A DNA stretch of 64,000 nt, taken from NCBI RefSeq assembly GCF_002909485.1, contig NZ_PPXG01000008.1:238110-302109 (forward strand), written 5' to 3'. Under the pieces are notes generated by a model. That model made no database searches and was not told the DNA's origin. It worked only from the letters and a program-made list of their open reading frames with translations. Positions 9,747-18,683 of this stretch are shown here, piece by piece (the first letter of the stretch is position 1; each line of letters starts with the position of its first letter). The translations under genes and the position numbers were made by a program. The DNA comes from Stutzerimonas stutzeri (lineage in GTDB: Bacteria; Pseudomonadota; Gammaproteobacteria; Pseudomonadales; Pseudomonadaceae).

Positions 9747-10681
9747 GGGGTGAACTCCTTGATTTTTTCGCGACCGAGCAGGAAACCGCTCGGATTGTCT
9801 TCGAGGCGCTGGGTGACGCGACGCAGTGCACCAAGGGTTCCGCGCAACTCGTTGATTGCCGGGCCCAGCTCGCTGAAGCCTTGCAGGCCGTTATTCAAGG
9901 CGCCCTGATTGCTTGCCAGCAGCTCGTCCAGGCGCGAAGTGGCCCGCTCCAGGGCGGCCATCGACTCGCTGGCGCTGGTCAACACTTGACGACCTTCTCC
10001 GTCCAACAGGCCGTTGGCATTTCGCGTTAGAAGGCTGATTTCCTCCAGCGCTTTGTTGGTCTGCTGGCCTAGCTGGCCGAGTTGGGTTAGCGCCTGGCTA
10101 AGATCACCACGTTGCTCGGCAAGTACGCTGGTGGCCTGCTCTAGGTTGGCCAGCGTGCGGCTGATGTGTCCGGCATTGTCTTCTGAGAGCATCAGGTTAG
10201 CGCTGCGCAGCAGATTGTTGATGTTGGTCATCAGGTCTTCGCCGTTCTCCAGCAGCGCGCTCAGCGGCGACGGGTCCGCGACGATCAGCGGTGGCTCGCC
10301 GCGCTTGCCTTCCAGTGGCGGACTCTGCGGCGTGCCGCTGTGCAGCTGGATGATCATGCTGCCGGTGATGTTGGCCAGAGCCAGGCGGGCGCGGGTGTCC
10401 TGCTTGATCGGCGTTCCGGAATAGATACGGATGCGCGCGCGCACCTTGCGTGGGTCGTCCGGTTCCAGCCATAGCGCCTCGACGTCGCCAACCTTAATGC
10501 CGCTGTACTCCACCGAGCTACCGTTGGACAGGCCGCTGACTGCACGATTGAAGCTGATCTCGTAGTAGCTGTACTCGCGATCCATGCTCGACTTGCCCAG
10601 CCAGAGAGCGAACAGCAAGGCGCCGCCGACTGCCAGTACAGTGAAAAGGCCGATCAGCACATGATGGGCACGGGTTTCCAT
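9743..10681 (-). CDS. MCE-domain (MlaD-like) periplasmic lipid transport protein
   Basis: 312 aa. An N-terminal anchor helix (about residues 8-28) is followed by one MCE domain (about 38-115, with SGLSNGSSVEYSGIKVGDVEAL) and a long Gln/Leu/Ala-rich alpha-helical tail. In the family the MCE domains form a hexameric ring or tunnel that carries phospholipid between the inner and outer membranes. A single MCE domain with a long tail places it nearer MlaD than the multi-domain PqiB or YebT. Confidence 0.88.
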   Translation of the reverse strand: METRAHHVLIGLFTVLAVGGALLFALWLGKSSMDREYSYYEISFNRAVSGLSNGSSVEYSGIKVGDVEALWLEPDDPRKVRARIRIYSGTPIKQDTRARLALANITGSMIIQLHSGTPQSPPLEGKRGEPPLIVADPSPLSALLENGEDLMTNINNLLRSANLMLSEDNAGHISRTLANLEQATSVLAEQRGDLSQALTQLGQLGQQTNKALEEISLLTRNANGLLDGEGRQVLTSASESMAALERATSRLDELLASNQGALNNGLQGFSELGPAINELRGTLGALRRVTQRLEDNPSGFLLGREKIKEFTP

Positions 10682-10682
10682 T

Positions 10683-11468
10683 TCAGTTCTCCAACAAATC
10701 GGCGGCCTGTTGCGCCGCCCGGCCGCGCGGGCCGTGGAAGTAGTCGCGGATCCAGGCGTCGTCGGTGGCTTCCACCACCTCCAGACGGTCGGCTACCAGC
10801 ACCCGCTTGCGTGACAGCACGGCGACCCGATCGCAGATGGTGTAGAGCGTATCGAGATCGTGCGTTACCAAAAACACGCTCAGGCCCAAGGCATCGCGCA
10901 GCGTCAGAATCAGCTGATCGAAGGCTGCTGCGCCAATGGGATCGAGGCCTGCAGTGGGTTCGTCGAGAAACAGTACTTCAGGGTCCAGTGCCAGTGCACG
11001 GGCCAGGGCGGCACGCTTGACCATGCCGCCGGAGAGCTCGTCGGGGTACTTGCAGGCGGCATCTGGCGGCAATCCGGCCAGCGCCAGCTTCAGGCGGGCC
11101 AGGTGCTCGGCATCCTTGCGCTCGAGGCCGGCGTGCTCGATTAGGGACAGGGCAACGTTCTCCTGCAGGTTCAGCGAGGTGAACAGCGCGCCGCGCTGAA
11201 ACAGTACACCGAAGCGTCGCTCCACCTGTGAGCGGCGCTCGGCCGGCAGTTCCAGCAGGTTCTCGCCAAACACCGTCACGCTGCCGGCATTCGGCCGCCG
11301 CAGGCCGACAATACTGCGCAGCAGCACTGATTTACCGGTCCCCGAGCCGCCGACGACGCCGAGGATCTCGCCGCAACGGATGTCCAGGTCGAGGTTCTCG
11401 TGCACGGTCTGGCTGCCAAAGCGATTGACCAGTCCACGTACCTGTATCAGAGCGTCGTTGCCCGTCAC
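10683..11468 (-). CDS. MlaF-like ABC transporter ATP-binding protein
   Basis: 261 aa. Walker A GGSGTGKS, signature LSGGMVKRAAL, Walker B VLFLDEPTAGLDP and a switch His in LVTHDLDT are all present. It energises the MlaE-like permease. I start at the GTG at 11468, which overlaps the permease stop as GTGA and gives the usual MlaF length; the longer open frame upstream reads through the permease gene. One nucleotide separates it from the MCE gene. Confidence 0.9.
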   Translation of the reverse strand: MTGNDALIQVRGLVNRFGSQTVHENLDLDIRCGEILGVVGGSGTGKSVLLRSIVGLRRPNAGSVTVFGENLLELPAERRSQVERRFGVLFQRGALFTSLNLQENVALSLIEHAGLERKDAEHLARLKLALAGLPPDAACKYPDELSGGMVKRAALARALALDPEVLFLDEPTAGLDPIGAAAFDQLILTLRDALGLSVFLVTHDLDTLYTICDRVAVLSRKRVLVADRLEVVEATDDAWIRDYFHGPRGRAAQQAADLLEN

Positions 11469-12601
11469 CAGCCCATCTCCATGAAGAACAGCGCGGCGAT
11501 AGCGTCCAGCAGTATCACCATAAAGATCGCCTGGACCACGCTTGATGTGGTGTGTTCGCCTACCGATTGCGCGCTGCCGGTGACCTTGAAACCTTCCAGG
11601 CAGCCGATGACCGCGATGACGAAGGCGAACACCGGCGCCTTGACCAGCCCGACGAGGAAGTGGCTGACGGCGATGTCGCGCGCCATGATGTTGAAGAACA
11701 TGGTCGCCGAAATATCCAGCGCCAGCACGCATACCACCAGCCCGCCGGCAATGCCGCTGAGCATGCCGACGAAGGTCAGGATCGGTAGCGTGATCAGCAT
11801 CGCCAGCACCCGCGGCAGCACTAAAAGTTCGATGGGGCTTAGGCCAAGGGTGCGGATTGCGTCGATTTCTTCATTGGACTTCATCGAGCCGATCTGCGCG
11901 GCGAAGGCGCTGGCGCTGCGCCCGGCAAGCAGAATCGCCGCCAGCAGCACACCAAACTCGCGCAGGAAGGAAAAGCCCACCAGGTTGACGGTGTAGATGG
12001 TCGCACCGAAATCGGCGAGCACTGTGGCGCCAAGAAACGCCACCACTGCGCCGACCAGAAAGGTCAGTAACGCAACGATTGGCACGGCGTCCAGACCGGT
12101 CTGCTCGACATGCACGGCCAGCGACGTCATTCGCCAGCGCCGCGGCCGCGGCAGGGTCACTAGCAGGGTTTGCAGCGTCAGGCCGATAAAGCCCAGCAGC
12201 ATGCGCTGTTGCTTCCATACGGCGGCAACCGTACGGCCGATGTGAGCCAGAATGTCGCCGAAGGCGTAGCCACGGGTGGGTTCGGCAGCTTCCGGCTGAT
12301 CCAGCGCCGCCGCAACAGTGCGTAGCAGCGCCAGACGCTCAGCGGGTAGCTGTGGCGCCCAGGTTTCGATAGCGGCGATGCGCTCACCGCCCAGCAGCTC
12401 CACCAACAGGCCAGCGCCAGCCGTATCGAGTGCGCCCAGCCCGCTCAGTTCGACCTGACTGCGCTCGTCGATCCTCTCCCTGAGTCGTTTAACCTCACGC
12501 CGCAACGTCGCGTAATGAGCGAGCGTCCAGTCACCAGCGATGCGCGCGCGCAACGGCGAAGCGCCCTGTTCGATGGTCACTGAACCGGGAGACGAGGACA
12601 T
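11465..12601 (-). CDS. MlaE-family lipid ABC transporter permease with N-terminal STAS-like domain
   Basis: 378 aa. The first ~110 residues look like a STAS-type domain (VELSGLGALDTAGAGLLVELL), fused to the MlaE permease fold. The conserved MlaE coupling block AQIGSMKSNEEIDAIRTLG and the membrane helices follow. In the canonical Mla system the STAS protein MlaB is separate, so this is a natural MlaB-MlaE-like fusion, common in proteobacterial paralogues. The start is uncertain: ATG codons at 12613 and 12601 both lack a strong ribosome-binding site. First gene of the operon. Confidence 0.88.
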   Translation of the reverse strand: MSSSPGSVTIEQGASPLRARIAGDWTLAHYATLRREVKRLRERIDERSQVELSGLGALDTAGAGLLVELLGGERIAAIETWAPQLPAERLALLRTVAAALDQPEAAEPTRGYAFGDILAHIGRTVAAVWKQQRMLLGFIGLTLQTLLVTLPRPRRWRMTSLAVHVEQTGLDAVPIVALLTFLVGAVVAFLGATVLADFGATIYTVNLVGFSFLREFGVLLAAILLAGRSASAFAAQIGSMKSNEEIDAIRTLGLSPIELLVLPRVLAMLITLPILTFVGMLSGIAGGLVVCVLALDISATMFFNIMARDIAVSHFLVGLVKAPVFAFVIAVIGCLEGFKVTGSAQSVGEHTTSSVVQAIFMVILLDAIAALFFMEMGW

Positions 12602-12781
12602 GGTGGCGCTCATCTTCTGCAAATGGGTGCCTATTGTGGCTAATGGAGTCCGGATTGATGCTAGCAGGGCTCCGCCTGGCAAGACAGAAGAAGGTCACCT
12701 GCGCGTCGCAGCCGGCCTACCGGCAACAGGCGACGGTGCCCAGGGCCGGGCCGTGGGCCGCATTAGTAAAAGGCTGCCTCG

Positions 12782-13918
12782 TCAAAGCGCGCCGTTGCGC
12801 TCGAGCCGGTACGTGCTGATCGCCTCGTACACAGCCTTGCGCAGGCGGTTGATGCCGCCAATGGGGCGGTGCTCCGGCAACGCGTGCCAGGGGTTGAAGC
12901 TGAGGTTGTCGCAGGCGAGGTTCTGCTCGGGGCTGTCGAAGTCCTGCGGCGGCAGGCGGATGTCGGCGACTGTCTCGAACGGCGCTATGGCTTCGTCCCA
13001 CTCGATGCTGGTGTCCTCGATAGGCATGTAGTGCTCGGCATTCTGTCGCTGCACCTGCAGGGCGAAACAGGCGGGCGCGCGGTCGAGAGACAGCTGCTGG
13101 TAGAGCGCACTGCGCAGAAAGTTCGGCAGGTCGCGATTCTGTTCCGGCAACTGATAGGACGGGCAGTTTTCCGGTGTCGGGATAACCCGGTACTTGATGT
13201 TGTGCGGACCGAGCTTGTACGGCGCGACCGAGCTGTAGGTGGTCGCGACCGGGCTTTCCGGCGCCGGCGCGAGCGTCTGCAGCGCGATGAACAGGTGGCG
13301 CAGTTCCCAGCTACGTGGGTCAGCGCTCGGGAAGAACGCCAGTGCCTTCTTGCCCTGCGCCTGGGCGGCGAAATTGCTGCGATATTCAGCGACGTCGCGG
13401 ACGAAGAAAACCGGGTGGTTGAACATCACGAAATCTTGCTCGCCGGCGTGGCGCGGATCGACCGTGAGTTTGTCACCGGGCACGTCGAGCAGCTTGATCG
13501 CCATGCCACGGGCATCCCTGATGCGATCGAACTGCGGATAGGCGTTGCCGTTGGACAGCCGCACCCAGCCCCGCCAGGTCTTGCCAGGCTCGCTGAACAC
13601 ACCCTGACGCAGCGTCGGCTCCAGGTCAGCGCGCACACTGACCTCGGCTCGCACACAGCCATGGGCCTTGGCATGGGCGTCGCGCAGCACGCGGGTGTTC
13701 TCGCTGTGCTGTTCGACCACGGCGATGGCGTCGGCGATGATCGCCTGGGTATCGGCCGCCTCGCTCGGCGCAATCTCCTCTTCGGTCGAAACGGGGCCGC
13801 GGTAGGTGAAGTGATAATGCAGCGCTGCGATGGCCCAGCCGATCAGACCGATGCAGAGCGTGGCCAGTAGCAGTCGGCCCAGCAGGCGACCGATCCAGAG
13901 CCAGAGTGTCGTGAGCAT
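12782..13918 (-). CDS. catalase-family (haem-dependent, membrane-anchored) protein
   Basis: 378 aa. An N-terminal helix (about residues 10-33) anchors it or serves as a signal. The remainder has catalase-family features: the N-terminal His block (ENTRVLRDAHAKAHGCV), a WRGWVRLSNGNAYPQFDRIRDARG segment, NHPVFFVRDVAEY, and a C-terminal NPWHALPEHRPIGGINRLRK. It is shorter than housekeeping catalases and belongs with the SrpA-like subfamily, whose peroxidase activity and substrate are poorly defined. It lies downstream of the dihaem protein gene with only 27 nt between them, so the two are probably one operon. Confidence 0.75.
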   Translation of the reverse strand: MLTTLWLWIGRLLGRLLLATLCIGLIGWAIAALHYHFTYRGPVSTEEEIAPSEAADTQAIIADAIAVVEQHSENTRVLRDAHAKAHGCVRAEVSVRADLEPTLRQGVFSEPGKTWRGWVRLSNGNAYPQFDRIRDARGMAIKLLDVPGDKLTVDPRHAGEQDFVMFNHPVFFVRDVAEYRSNFAAQAQGKKALAFFPSADPRSWELRHLFIALQTLAPAPESPVATTYSSVAPYKLGPHNIKYRVIPTPENCPSYQLPEQNRDLPNFLRSALYQQLSLDRAPACFALQVQRQNAEHYMPIEDTSIEWDEAIAPFETVADIRLPPQDFDSPEQNLACDNLSFNPWHALPEHRPIGGINRLRKAVYEAISTYRLERNGAL

Positions 13919-13945
13919 GTAGCAGATCCTTGTGCGATGGTCGGG

Positions 13946-15817
13946 TCAGGGGCAGCTTGGACCAGGGTTGTGGGGCCGATCCGGCAGTTCCTCGAGGCGC
14001 GGTTCGAAGCGGGGGTCGCCTAGCACCTTGAGGTACTCGACCAGTGCCCAGCGCTCGTGCGGCGCCAGGGCCCGGCCGATCACGCCGTTGCCGCGGCAGC
14101 CGGCGCGGAATTCATGGCCGCGGTTGCTATTACCGGTGATCGTGGTGTCCAGCAGAAAGCCGCCAGCGAAGCGCTCGGTGCGGATACCGACATGCAGCGG
14201 ATCGTATTCGCGACTGCCGACCCAGAACTGTTTCTGTCGTTCGGCCACTGGTGACAGCAGCTGGAACAGGGTGGGGACCGAGCCGTTATGCAGGAACGGC
14301 GCCGTCGCCCAGATGCCGTCCAGCGGTCGGGCCTTGTAGCCGCGCAGCTCCTGCACGCCGATCGGCAGGCCGAAGCCGTCGAACTCCGCGCGTTCGGCCT
14401 CGCCGATGCCGGCGTCGCGATAGGCGTGCTCTTCGACATACGCGGTGATGTAGGCCAACCCCTTGGCGCTGGACACCTCGTTCAGATCCAGCGGACCCGA
14501 CGACTTTCCGTACAGACGCACGTCCAGACGATCCAACTCATCCTGCGTCCAGCCCAGGCGAGTAAGGTCGAAGCGGTGGTCGGCAATATTGTCAGCCGTG
14601 GTCGGATCGGTACCGACGAAGGAGGTGGGGATCACCTTCATGCGCCACTCGGGGTCGCGCTCGGCAGCGTAGCGCTTGTCGACCGGCGTGGGCCTGGCGT
14701 CGTGGCAATTCGCACAGTTTTCCCGATAAAGCGCGCGGCCGAGGCTGGCCTGCTCTAGACCGACTGCGCCCAGGATCTGTTCTGGCCAGCGGGGCGGGGC
14801 CAGCTGCATGAGAGTGGTTTCCAGCTTATGTAGATCGCGCACGCGGACGCCCGATGCGTAGCGCTCGGCCTCGGCAACGGGCTGGCCGTTTTCGTGCAGC
14901 AGCTGCAGCGTGGCGCCGACACCCAGCGCCTCGCCGATATTGCGCGCCATCGGCTGCATGGCCGAGCCATTCCACTGCACCCAGTCAAACTTCCAGATAT
15001 CCCACAGATGCGGGTAGCTCACCGGCGCGTTGGCCACGCGGTAGTTCACCGGATCGATGGCGTCGCCGAACACGCTGTTGGCAATGCGGCCGAACGCATC
15101 GGTGCGGCCGAAGCCTTCTTCGGTGGGGTAGAGCCCACGGTGCCAGTCGTTGTAAGCGGTGCCGAGCAGGCGGTCGAGCACCTGCTTGAAGTCATGACGC
15201 AGCTGCGCTCGATCCTGTTCGTAGCGCTCGCCCAGCACCTCATGGGCGAACCGACGGAACTTGAGCGGGTTGTAATAGGTGAAGGCCATGCTCATGCCGA
15301 GTGCCTGGCCGAACGAGCCACCGCGCAGGGTCGGCACGGTTGAGGCCAGCGAATGCATCGCCGCACCGCCGTCGATGCGGATGGCCTGACCCCCGTAGCG
15401 CAGCTCGCCGGTGTGGCAGGCCGCACAGGTCACATCCAGATAGGCGCGACCGGTCTCATCATCCTCGTGGCGGGCAAAGCCGACCGGCAAGTTGCCGGGG
15501 TTTGCCACCGTGGCTTGCTGTGCGGGATCGACCAGAAAGCCGAAGCGCGCGAGGTAGTCGGGCGTGGCGAACTTGTCCTCACTGAAGGGCAGCTCCAGCG
15601 CACGGAACCAGTCGTACTCCAGTCCCTTAACCTGGGTGCCTTGCGGCGTGTAGTAATAGGTCTGCCGCTGCGTGGCGTCCCACTGCTCCAGATAATGCAG
15701 CGCCTCTGGCGCTTCGTATTCTGGAAGGTTCGGGTAGGCCACAAAATACAGCCCAAACCCCACGGCCAGCACGGCCAACAACAAGACAGCCCTCAGGGCT
15801 CGGCGCAGCAATCGCAT
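13946..15817 (-). CDS. dihaem cytochrome c peroxidase-like protein (RoxA-related family)
   Basis: 623 aa. A signal/anchor helix (residues 8-27) exports it. Two haem c sites are visible: CAACH at residues 131-135 and CANCH at about 370. A later FLHNGSVPTLFQLL block and the C-terminal HERWALVEYLKVL are typical of large dihaem peroxidase-like proteins. Relatives include bacterial dihaem peroxidases and rubber oxygenases (RoxA); which activity applies cannot be told. First gene of a pair with the catalase-family gene, which suggests peroxide or fatty-acid hydroperoxide chemistry in the periplasm (inference). Confidence 0.78.
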   Translation of the reverse strand: MRLLRRALRAVLLLAVLAVGFGLYFVAYPNLPEYEAPEALHYLEQWDATQRQTYYYTPQGTQVKGLEYDWFRALELPFSEDKFATPDYLARFGFLVDPAQQATVANPGNLPVGFARHEDDETGRAYLDVTCAACHTGELRYGGQAIRIDGGAAMHSLASTVPTLRGGSFGQALGMSMAFTYYNPLKFRRFAHEVLGERYEQDRAQLRHDFKQVLDRLLGTAYNDWHRGLYPTEEGFGRTDAFGRIANSVFGDAIDPVNYRVANAPVSYPHLWDIWKFDWVQWNGSAMQPMARNIGEALGVGATLQLLHENGQPVAEAERYASGVRVRDLHKLETTLMQLAPPRWPEQILGAVGLEQASLGRALYRENCANCHDARPTPVDKRYAAERDPEWRMKVIPTSFVGTDPTTADNIADHRFDLTRLGWTQDELDRLDVRLYGKSSGPLDLNEVSSAKGLAYITAYVEEHAYRDAGIGEAERAEFDGFGLPIGVQELRGYKARPLDGIWATAPFLHNGSVPTLFQLLSPVAERQKQFWVGSREYDPLHVGIRTERFAGGFLLDTTITGNSNRGHEFRAGCRGNGVIGRALAPHERWALVEYLKVLGDPRFEPRLEELPDRPHNPGPSCP

Positions 15818-16085
15818 CGGTACATCCTTGTAGCGTTATGGCGAGTGCGCGTTTATGGCAGGGTTGTGGGGTGATGGCAATACGATGCCCAGCTGTCTTT
15901 GATGCGCTTCGCTGTTTGGCTTTAGATGATGGACTTAAAGAAATTCTCCTTTTCTTTATTTCTTTTTACCATGCAGGTAAGTTTTTTTGTTGACTCTGCT
16001 TGAGTCATAATGCTTTCAAAGGTCTCTGCCCGGCAGATCTTTTCGATAAACTAGTCCCATATTTTATATGTGCCTTCCAATGTTT
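15818..16085. other. AT-rich intergenic region at the edge of the T6SS effector island
   Basis: No gene seen. The first 80 nt, upstream of the dihaem gene, resemble the GC-rich chromosome; from about 15890 the sequence becomes AT-rich with T-runs. This marks the left border of the apparently transferred region. I found no tRNA, integrase or direct repeat here. Confidence 0.5.
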
Positions 16086-16370
16086 CTAATTGCTTGTCGC
16101 GATGAAGTGATGAGCTCGAAACTTCTGTTGGACAATTTTCGCCTCTAGATCAGCGTGGGCCGATGTGATAAAAAATAATTGACAAGTAGTAACTTGCCAA
16201 TCATTCACGTATTCCTTTCGCTTGTTGAGGTCGTAGGAGACCTGATGTCCCTTGTGATACAGGCAGCCGGTCACCAGCGGCTGGTCGGGATCGCCTTGGA
16301 GGAAGGTCACCAGCACTTCCATGCCGGCCCACGGGATGGTAATGGCGCCGTAGCAATTACCGTCCCAGCT
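16086..16370 (-). pseudogene. vgrG remnant (gp5-domain fragment)
   Basis: Minus-strand translation from about 16370 gives SWDGNCYGAITIPWAG, then MEVLVTFLQGDPDQPLVTG and CLYHKGHQVSYDL. This is nearly the same as the segment around SSWAGDRYGGIAIPRVG and MEVLVTFLEGDPDQPLVTG of the intact VgrG at 18684-21185. About 50 codons align (16220-16370); the rest of the open frame to 16086 is unrelated. It has no VgrG N- or C-terminus and is not a functional spike. It is most easily explained as debris of a recombination that exchanged effector modules. Confidence 0.75.
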
Positions 16371-16410
16371 AATGACTTACTCACAGCATTCTAATTGCCT
16401 GTGACAGCGG

Positions 16411-16911
16411 CTAGTCCATACCGCCCTCATACTTACCAGAGCCCGGATTGAAACTCCAAACATGCGATCTGGTAAGTGCTTGACCTTCTGCATTTATTAC
16501 TTCGTCCGACTTATCTCGCTGATAAGAGAGAAATATCACATCATTGTAGCCATTATTTTTCGATCCGATTTCCTCCACGCCCGCGAAATAATCCCCCCCC
16601 AGAAATTGGAGAAAGCCCCTGCATTGGATGAAAATCCCAAAAGTTCTATCTTTGGCAGACCCCTGACTATCAAATGACTCAAATATGTAGTCCTGATTAC
16701 CATCACCATTAAGGTCCGCTTGATAGGCGATACGTCCTCGCTCCCGTAAAATCTCAGCACCCTGAATGGTAGTCAAAATATTACTAATCCTGCCACCCTC
16801 CCACCACTCGGAAAGGAAACTTCTAGCACCCTTGTTTCCCTTGCAAACTTCAGCTTCGCCAGCAGCCGCATTGAAGCTAGCAAGAATCAATATGACTATC
16901 GAAAGTTTCAT
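16411..16911 (-). CDS. putative periplasmic T6SS immunity protein (unknown family)
   Basis: 166 aa. Residues 1-17 form a Sec signal peptide (MKLSIVILILASFNAAAG), so the mature protein is periplasmic. It contains an acidic DLNGDGNQDYIFES repeat-like Ca-binding or FG-GAP-like segment at about residues 67-80. No family is recognised. It begins 2 nt after the effector candidate, is AT-rich like it, and the export signal fits an immunity protein against a cell-wall-directed toxin. Function is inferred from position. Confidence 0.6.
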   Translation of the reverse strand: MKLSIVILILASFNAAAGEAEVCKGNKGARSFLSEWWEGGRISNILTTIQGAEILRERGRIAYQADLNGDGNQDYIFESFDSQGSAKDRTFGIFIQCRGFLQFLGGDYFAGVEEIGSKNNGYNDVIFLSYQRDKSDEVINAEGQALTRSHVWSFNPGSGKYEGGMD

Positions 16912-16913
16912 AA

Positions 16914-18671
16914 TCAGGTATCCATTAAGAATGTGCCTCTGCCGGTACGTACCGATCCTTGCGGCTGGCCAGCACCAAACAGAATACTCGTCGACACAGT
17001 ATTGTTCACAGCTGACGCTGCAGTAAGTAGACGCGCCGTCAACGCAGACTCATGAGCATCCACCCAGTTCGAAACTTGCAATTGCCAATTAATTGAGGGA
17101 TTGCTATTTATCGCACCTTGAATTGCTGCAGTAACCCGATCATAGGCCGGGTTCACGACATGGGACGGCCTAAACACATGCCAGCGCAAAAGTATAGCGA
17201 CAGCCTTCTCAGAGGTAAAAACCTCTCCCAAAGTGCTATTTATTGTATTTGTACCAACTTGAAAGCGAACACTTCTGCCTCGAATATCCCGAATTCTCTG
17301 TTTGGCCAGTTCCCACATCGCCTGTTGATATTCAGGAATAGTTCTTCCAGCCATGCTAATTCTGTAGATCCAGTGCCAGTTCTTTAAGTAGGCGGCCTCT
17401 GTCTTTGCCTTCAAGAGGGCGCTGAATTCAGTTCCTGCGTGAGTTGATTGCGAGGGCACATGAGTTTCGTTACTCAACTTTAGCCATGAGTTATATGTCC
17501 TAGTGCTGGACGAATAAATGTCTTCGTCACCCCATTCATACTCAGGGAAAAGACCAAAATTGCCGAATGCCCTGCTAAAAGCAACCTCGCTACGGCCAGC
17601 CAAATATGCGATGAATGCCGGAAATTCTGCCTTATCGTATTCGTTTCCGTTAGAAGCCCCCATTGTCCAATGACATGGCCCAGCAGAAAGCAAGGAATTA
17701 TCCCAGGCGTTGATTACATCAAACCTCCCATAGCATTCAGCCTCGGCAACGGCTCTTACTACGCGATATGTAGAGAGTGGCGCCGTATTCAACTGCTGTG
17801 GATTTGCTGGAGCGCCGAGCATGTTCTCGACTGTCATTTCCGCTTCTGGAGCCCAACTATGTTTTTGGGTCGCATTGGGACCGCCTTGAGTATCATAGTA
17901 ACCTATAGCGTGATACTGGGATGCGGGCCTCGTGGCAGGGTGGGTGTAATATTGGGTAAAATCACGAACGAAAATGCGTGGAGCACTACTTGTAAAGCTA
18001 TTATGCTTCCATAAATTTGAACCGCCGACGGACAAAGCAGTCCGCGCGCCTGACTGGTTGACCGACCAAGCCTCAATCACGACTGGACATCTGTAATGAT
18101 TCTCTAGCCAGAACTCAATAGCCGCCCTAGTACCTGAATCAACCACTCCACTTACTGGACCAGTATAAAAATGGCCATTGGCTATTTGCTCTAGAGAATC
18201 CACATAATATGATTTCAGCTCATCAGTTGACCCAGGAGTGTTAGGCGCCTGCCCGGCCTGAACAACAACGTGAGCAGAGCTATCATGGTAGATCTCACGG
18301 TGATTTACTAATTTCGAGGTCCCAGTAGACGTCAGTAACAACTGGCCAATTTTGTTTTCTTTAACTCGTGCCACATGGGCCATTCTGGCGTAGATCTGAA
18401 ATTCCCTGACCGCCCACTCACTCGATTTACCAAAACTCCCATCGGGGGTTCCAATAATAGTGAACCCGAGTGTTTGCAAGTCTTCTTGCAGATGCCTTAC
18501 ATGCTCTGGAATCGTGAGTGATACGGTACTGCTGGAAGTGCCGACAGGACCTGTTTCTGCAGTCTCCTGCTGTATAGCGGGGTTGTCTACACCCCCCCAA
18601 CGTGGAGGCGTATTCTGCTGTGAATTCCCGTCGTGGTCCCCTCGACGAAGATCGAAATTTCCGTATTTCAT
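16914..18671 (-). CDS. candidate T6SS peptidoglycan-targeting effector (PG-binding plus lysozyme-like)
   Basis: 585 aa, no signal peptide. Residues ~55-110 form a PG_binding_1-like three-helix unit (HVRHLQEDLQTLGF...DGSFG...AVREFQ). A second helical unit of the same style is at ~150-195. At 303-337 the sequence VVRAVAEAECYGRFDVINAW, then DNSLLSAGPCHW, resembles the lysozyme-like block E-x(2)-G-x-[FY]-D-x-I-N-x-x-D found in cell-wall hydrolases, with Glu312 the likely catalytic acid. The rest is Trp-rich and unassigned. It starts 12 nt after the vgrG stop, and its ribosome-binding site overlaps that stop. Base composition is clearly more AT-rich than the flanks. Role as a VgrG-delivered muramidase is inference. 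Confidence 0.65.
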   Translation of the reverse strand: MKYGNFDLRRGDHDGNSQQNTPPRWGGVDNPAIQQETAETGPVGTSSSTVSLTIPEHVRHLQEDLQTLGFTIIGTPDGSFGKSSEWAVREFQIYARMAHVARVKENKIGQLLLTSTGTSKLVNHREIYHDSSAHVVVQAGQAPNTPGSTDELKSYYVDSLEQIANGHFYTGPVSGVVDSGTRAAIEFWLENHYRCPVVIEAWSVNQSGARTALSVGGSNLWKHNSFTSSAPRIFVRDFTQYYTHPATRPASQYHAIGYYDTQGGPNATQKHSWAPEAEMTVENMLGAPANPQQLNTAPLSTYRVVRAVAEAECYGRFDVINAWDNSLLSAGPCHWTMGASNGNEYDKAEFPAFIAYLAGRSEVAFSRAFGNFGLFPEYEWGDEDIYSSSTRTYNSWLKLSNETHVPSQSTHAGTEFSALLKAKTEAAYLKNWHWIYRISMAGRTIPEYQQAMWELAKQRIRDIRGRSVRFQVGTNTINSTLGEVFTSEKAVAILLRWHVFRPSHVVNPAYDRVTAAIQGAINSNPSINWQLQVSNWVDAHESALTARLLTAASAVNNTVSTSILFGAGQPQGSVRTGRGTFLMDT

Positions 18672-18683
18672 ACTGCTGCTTTC

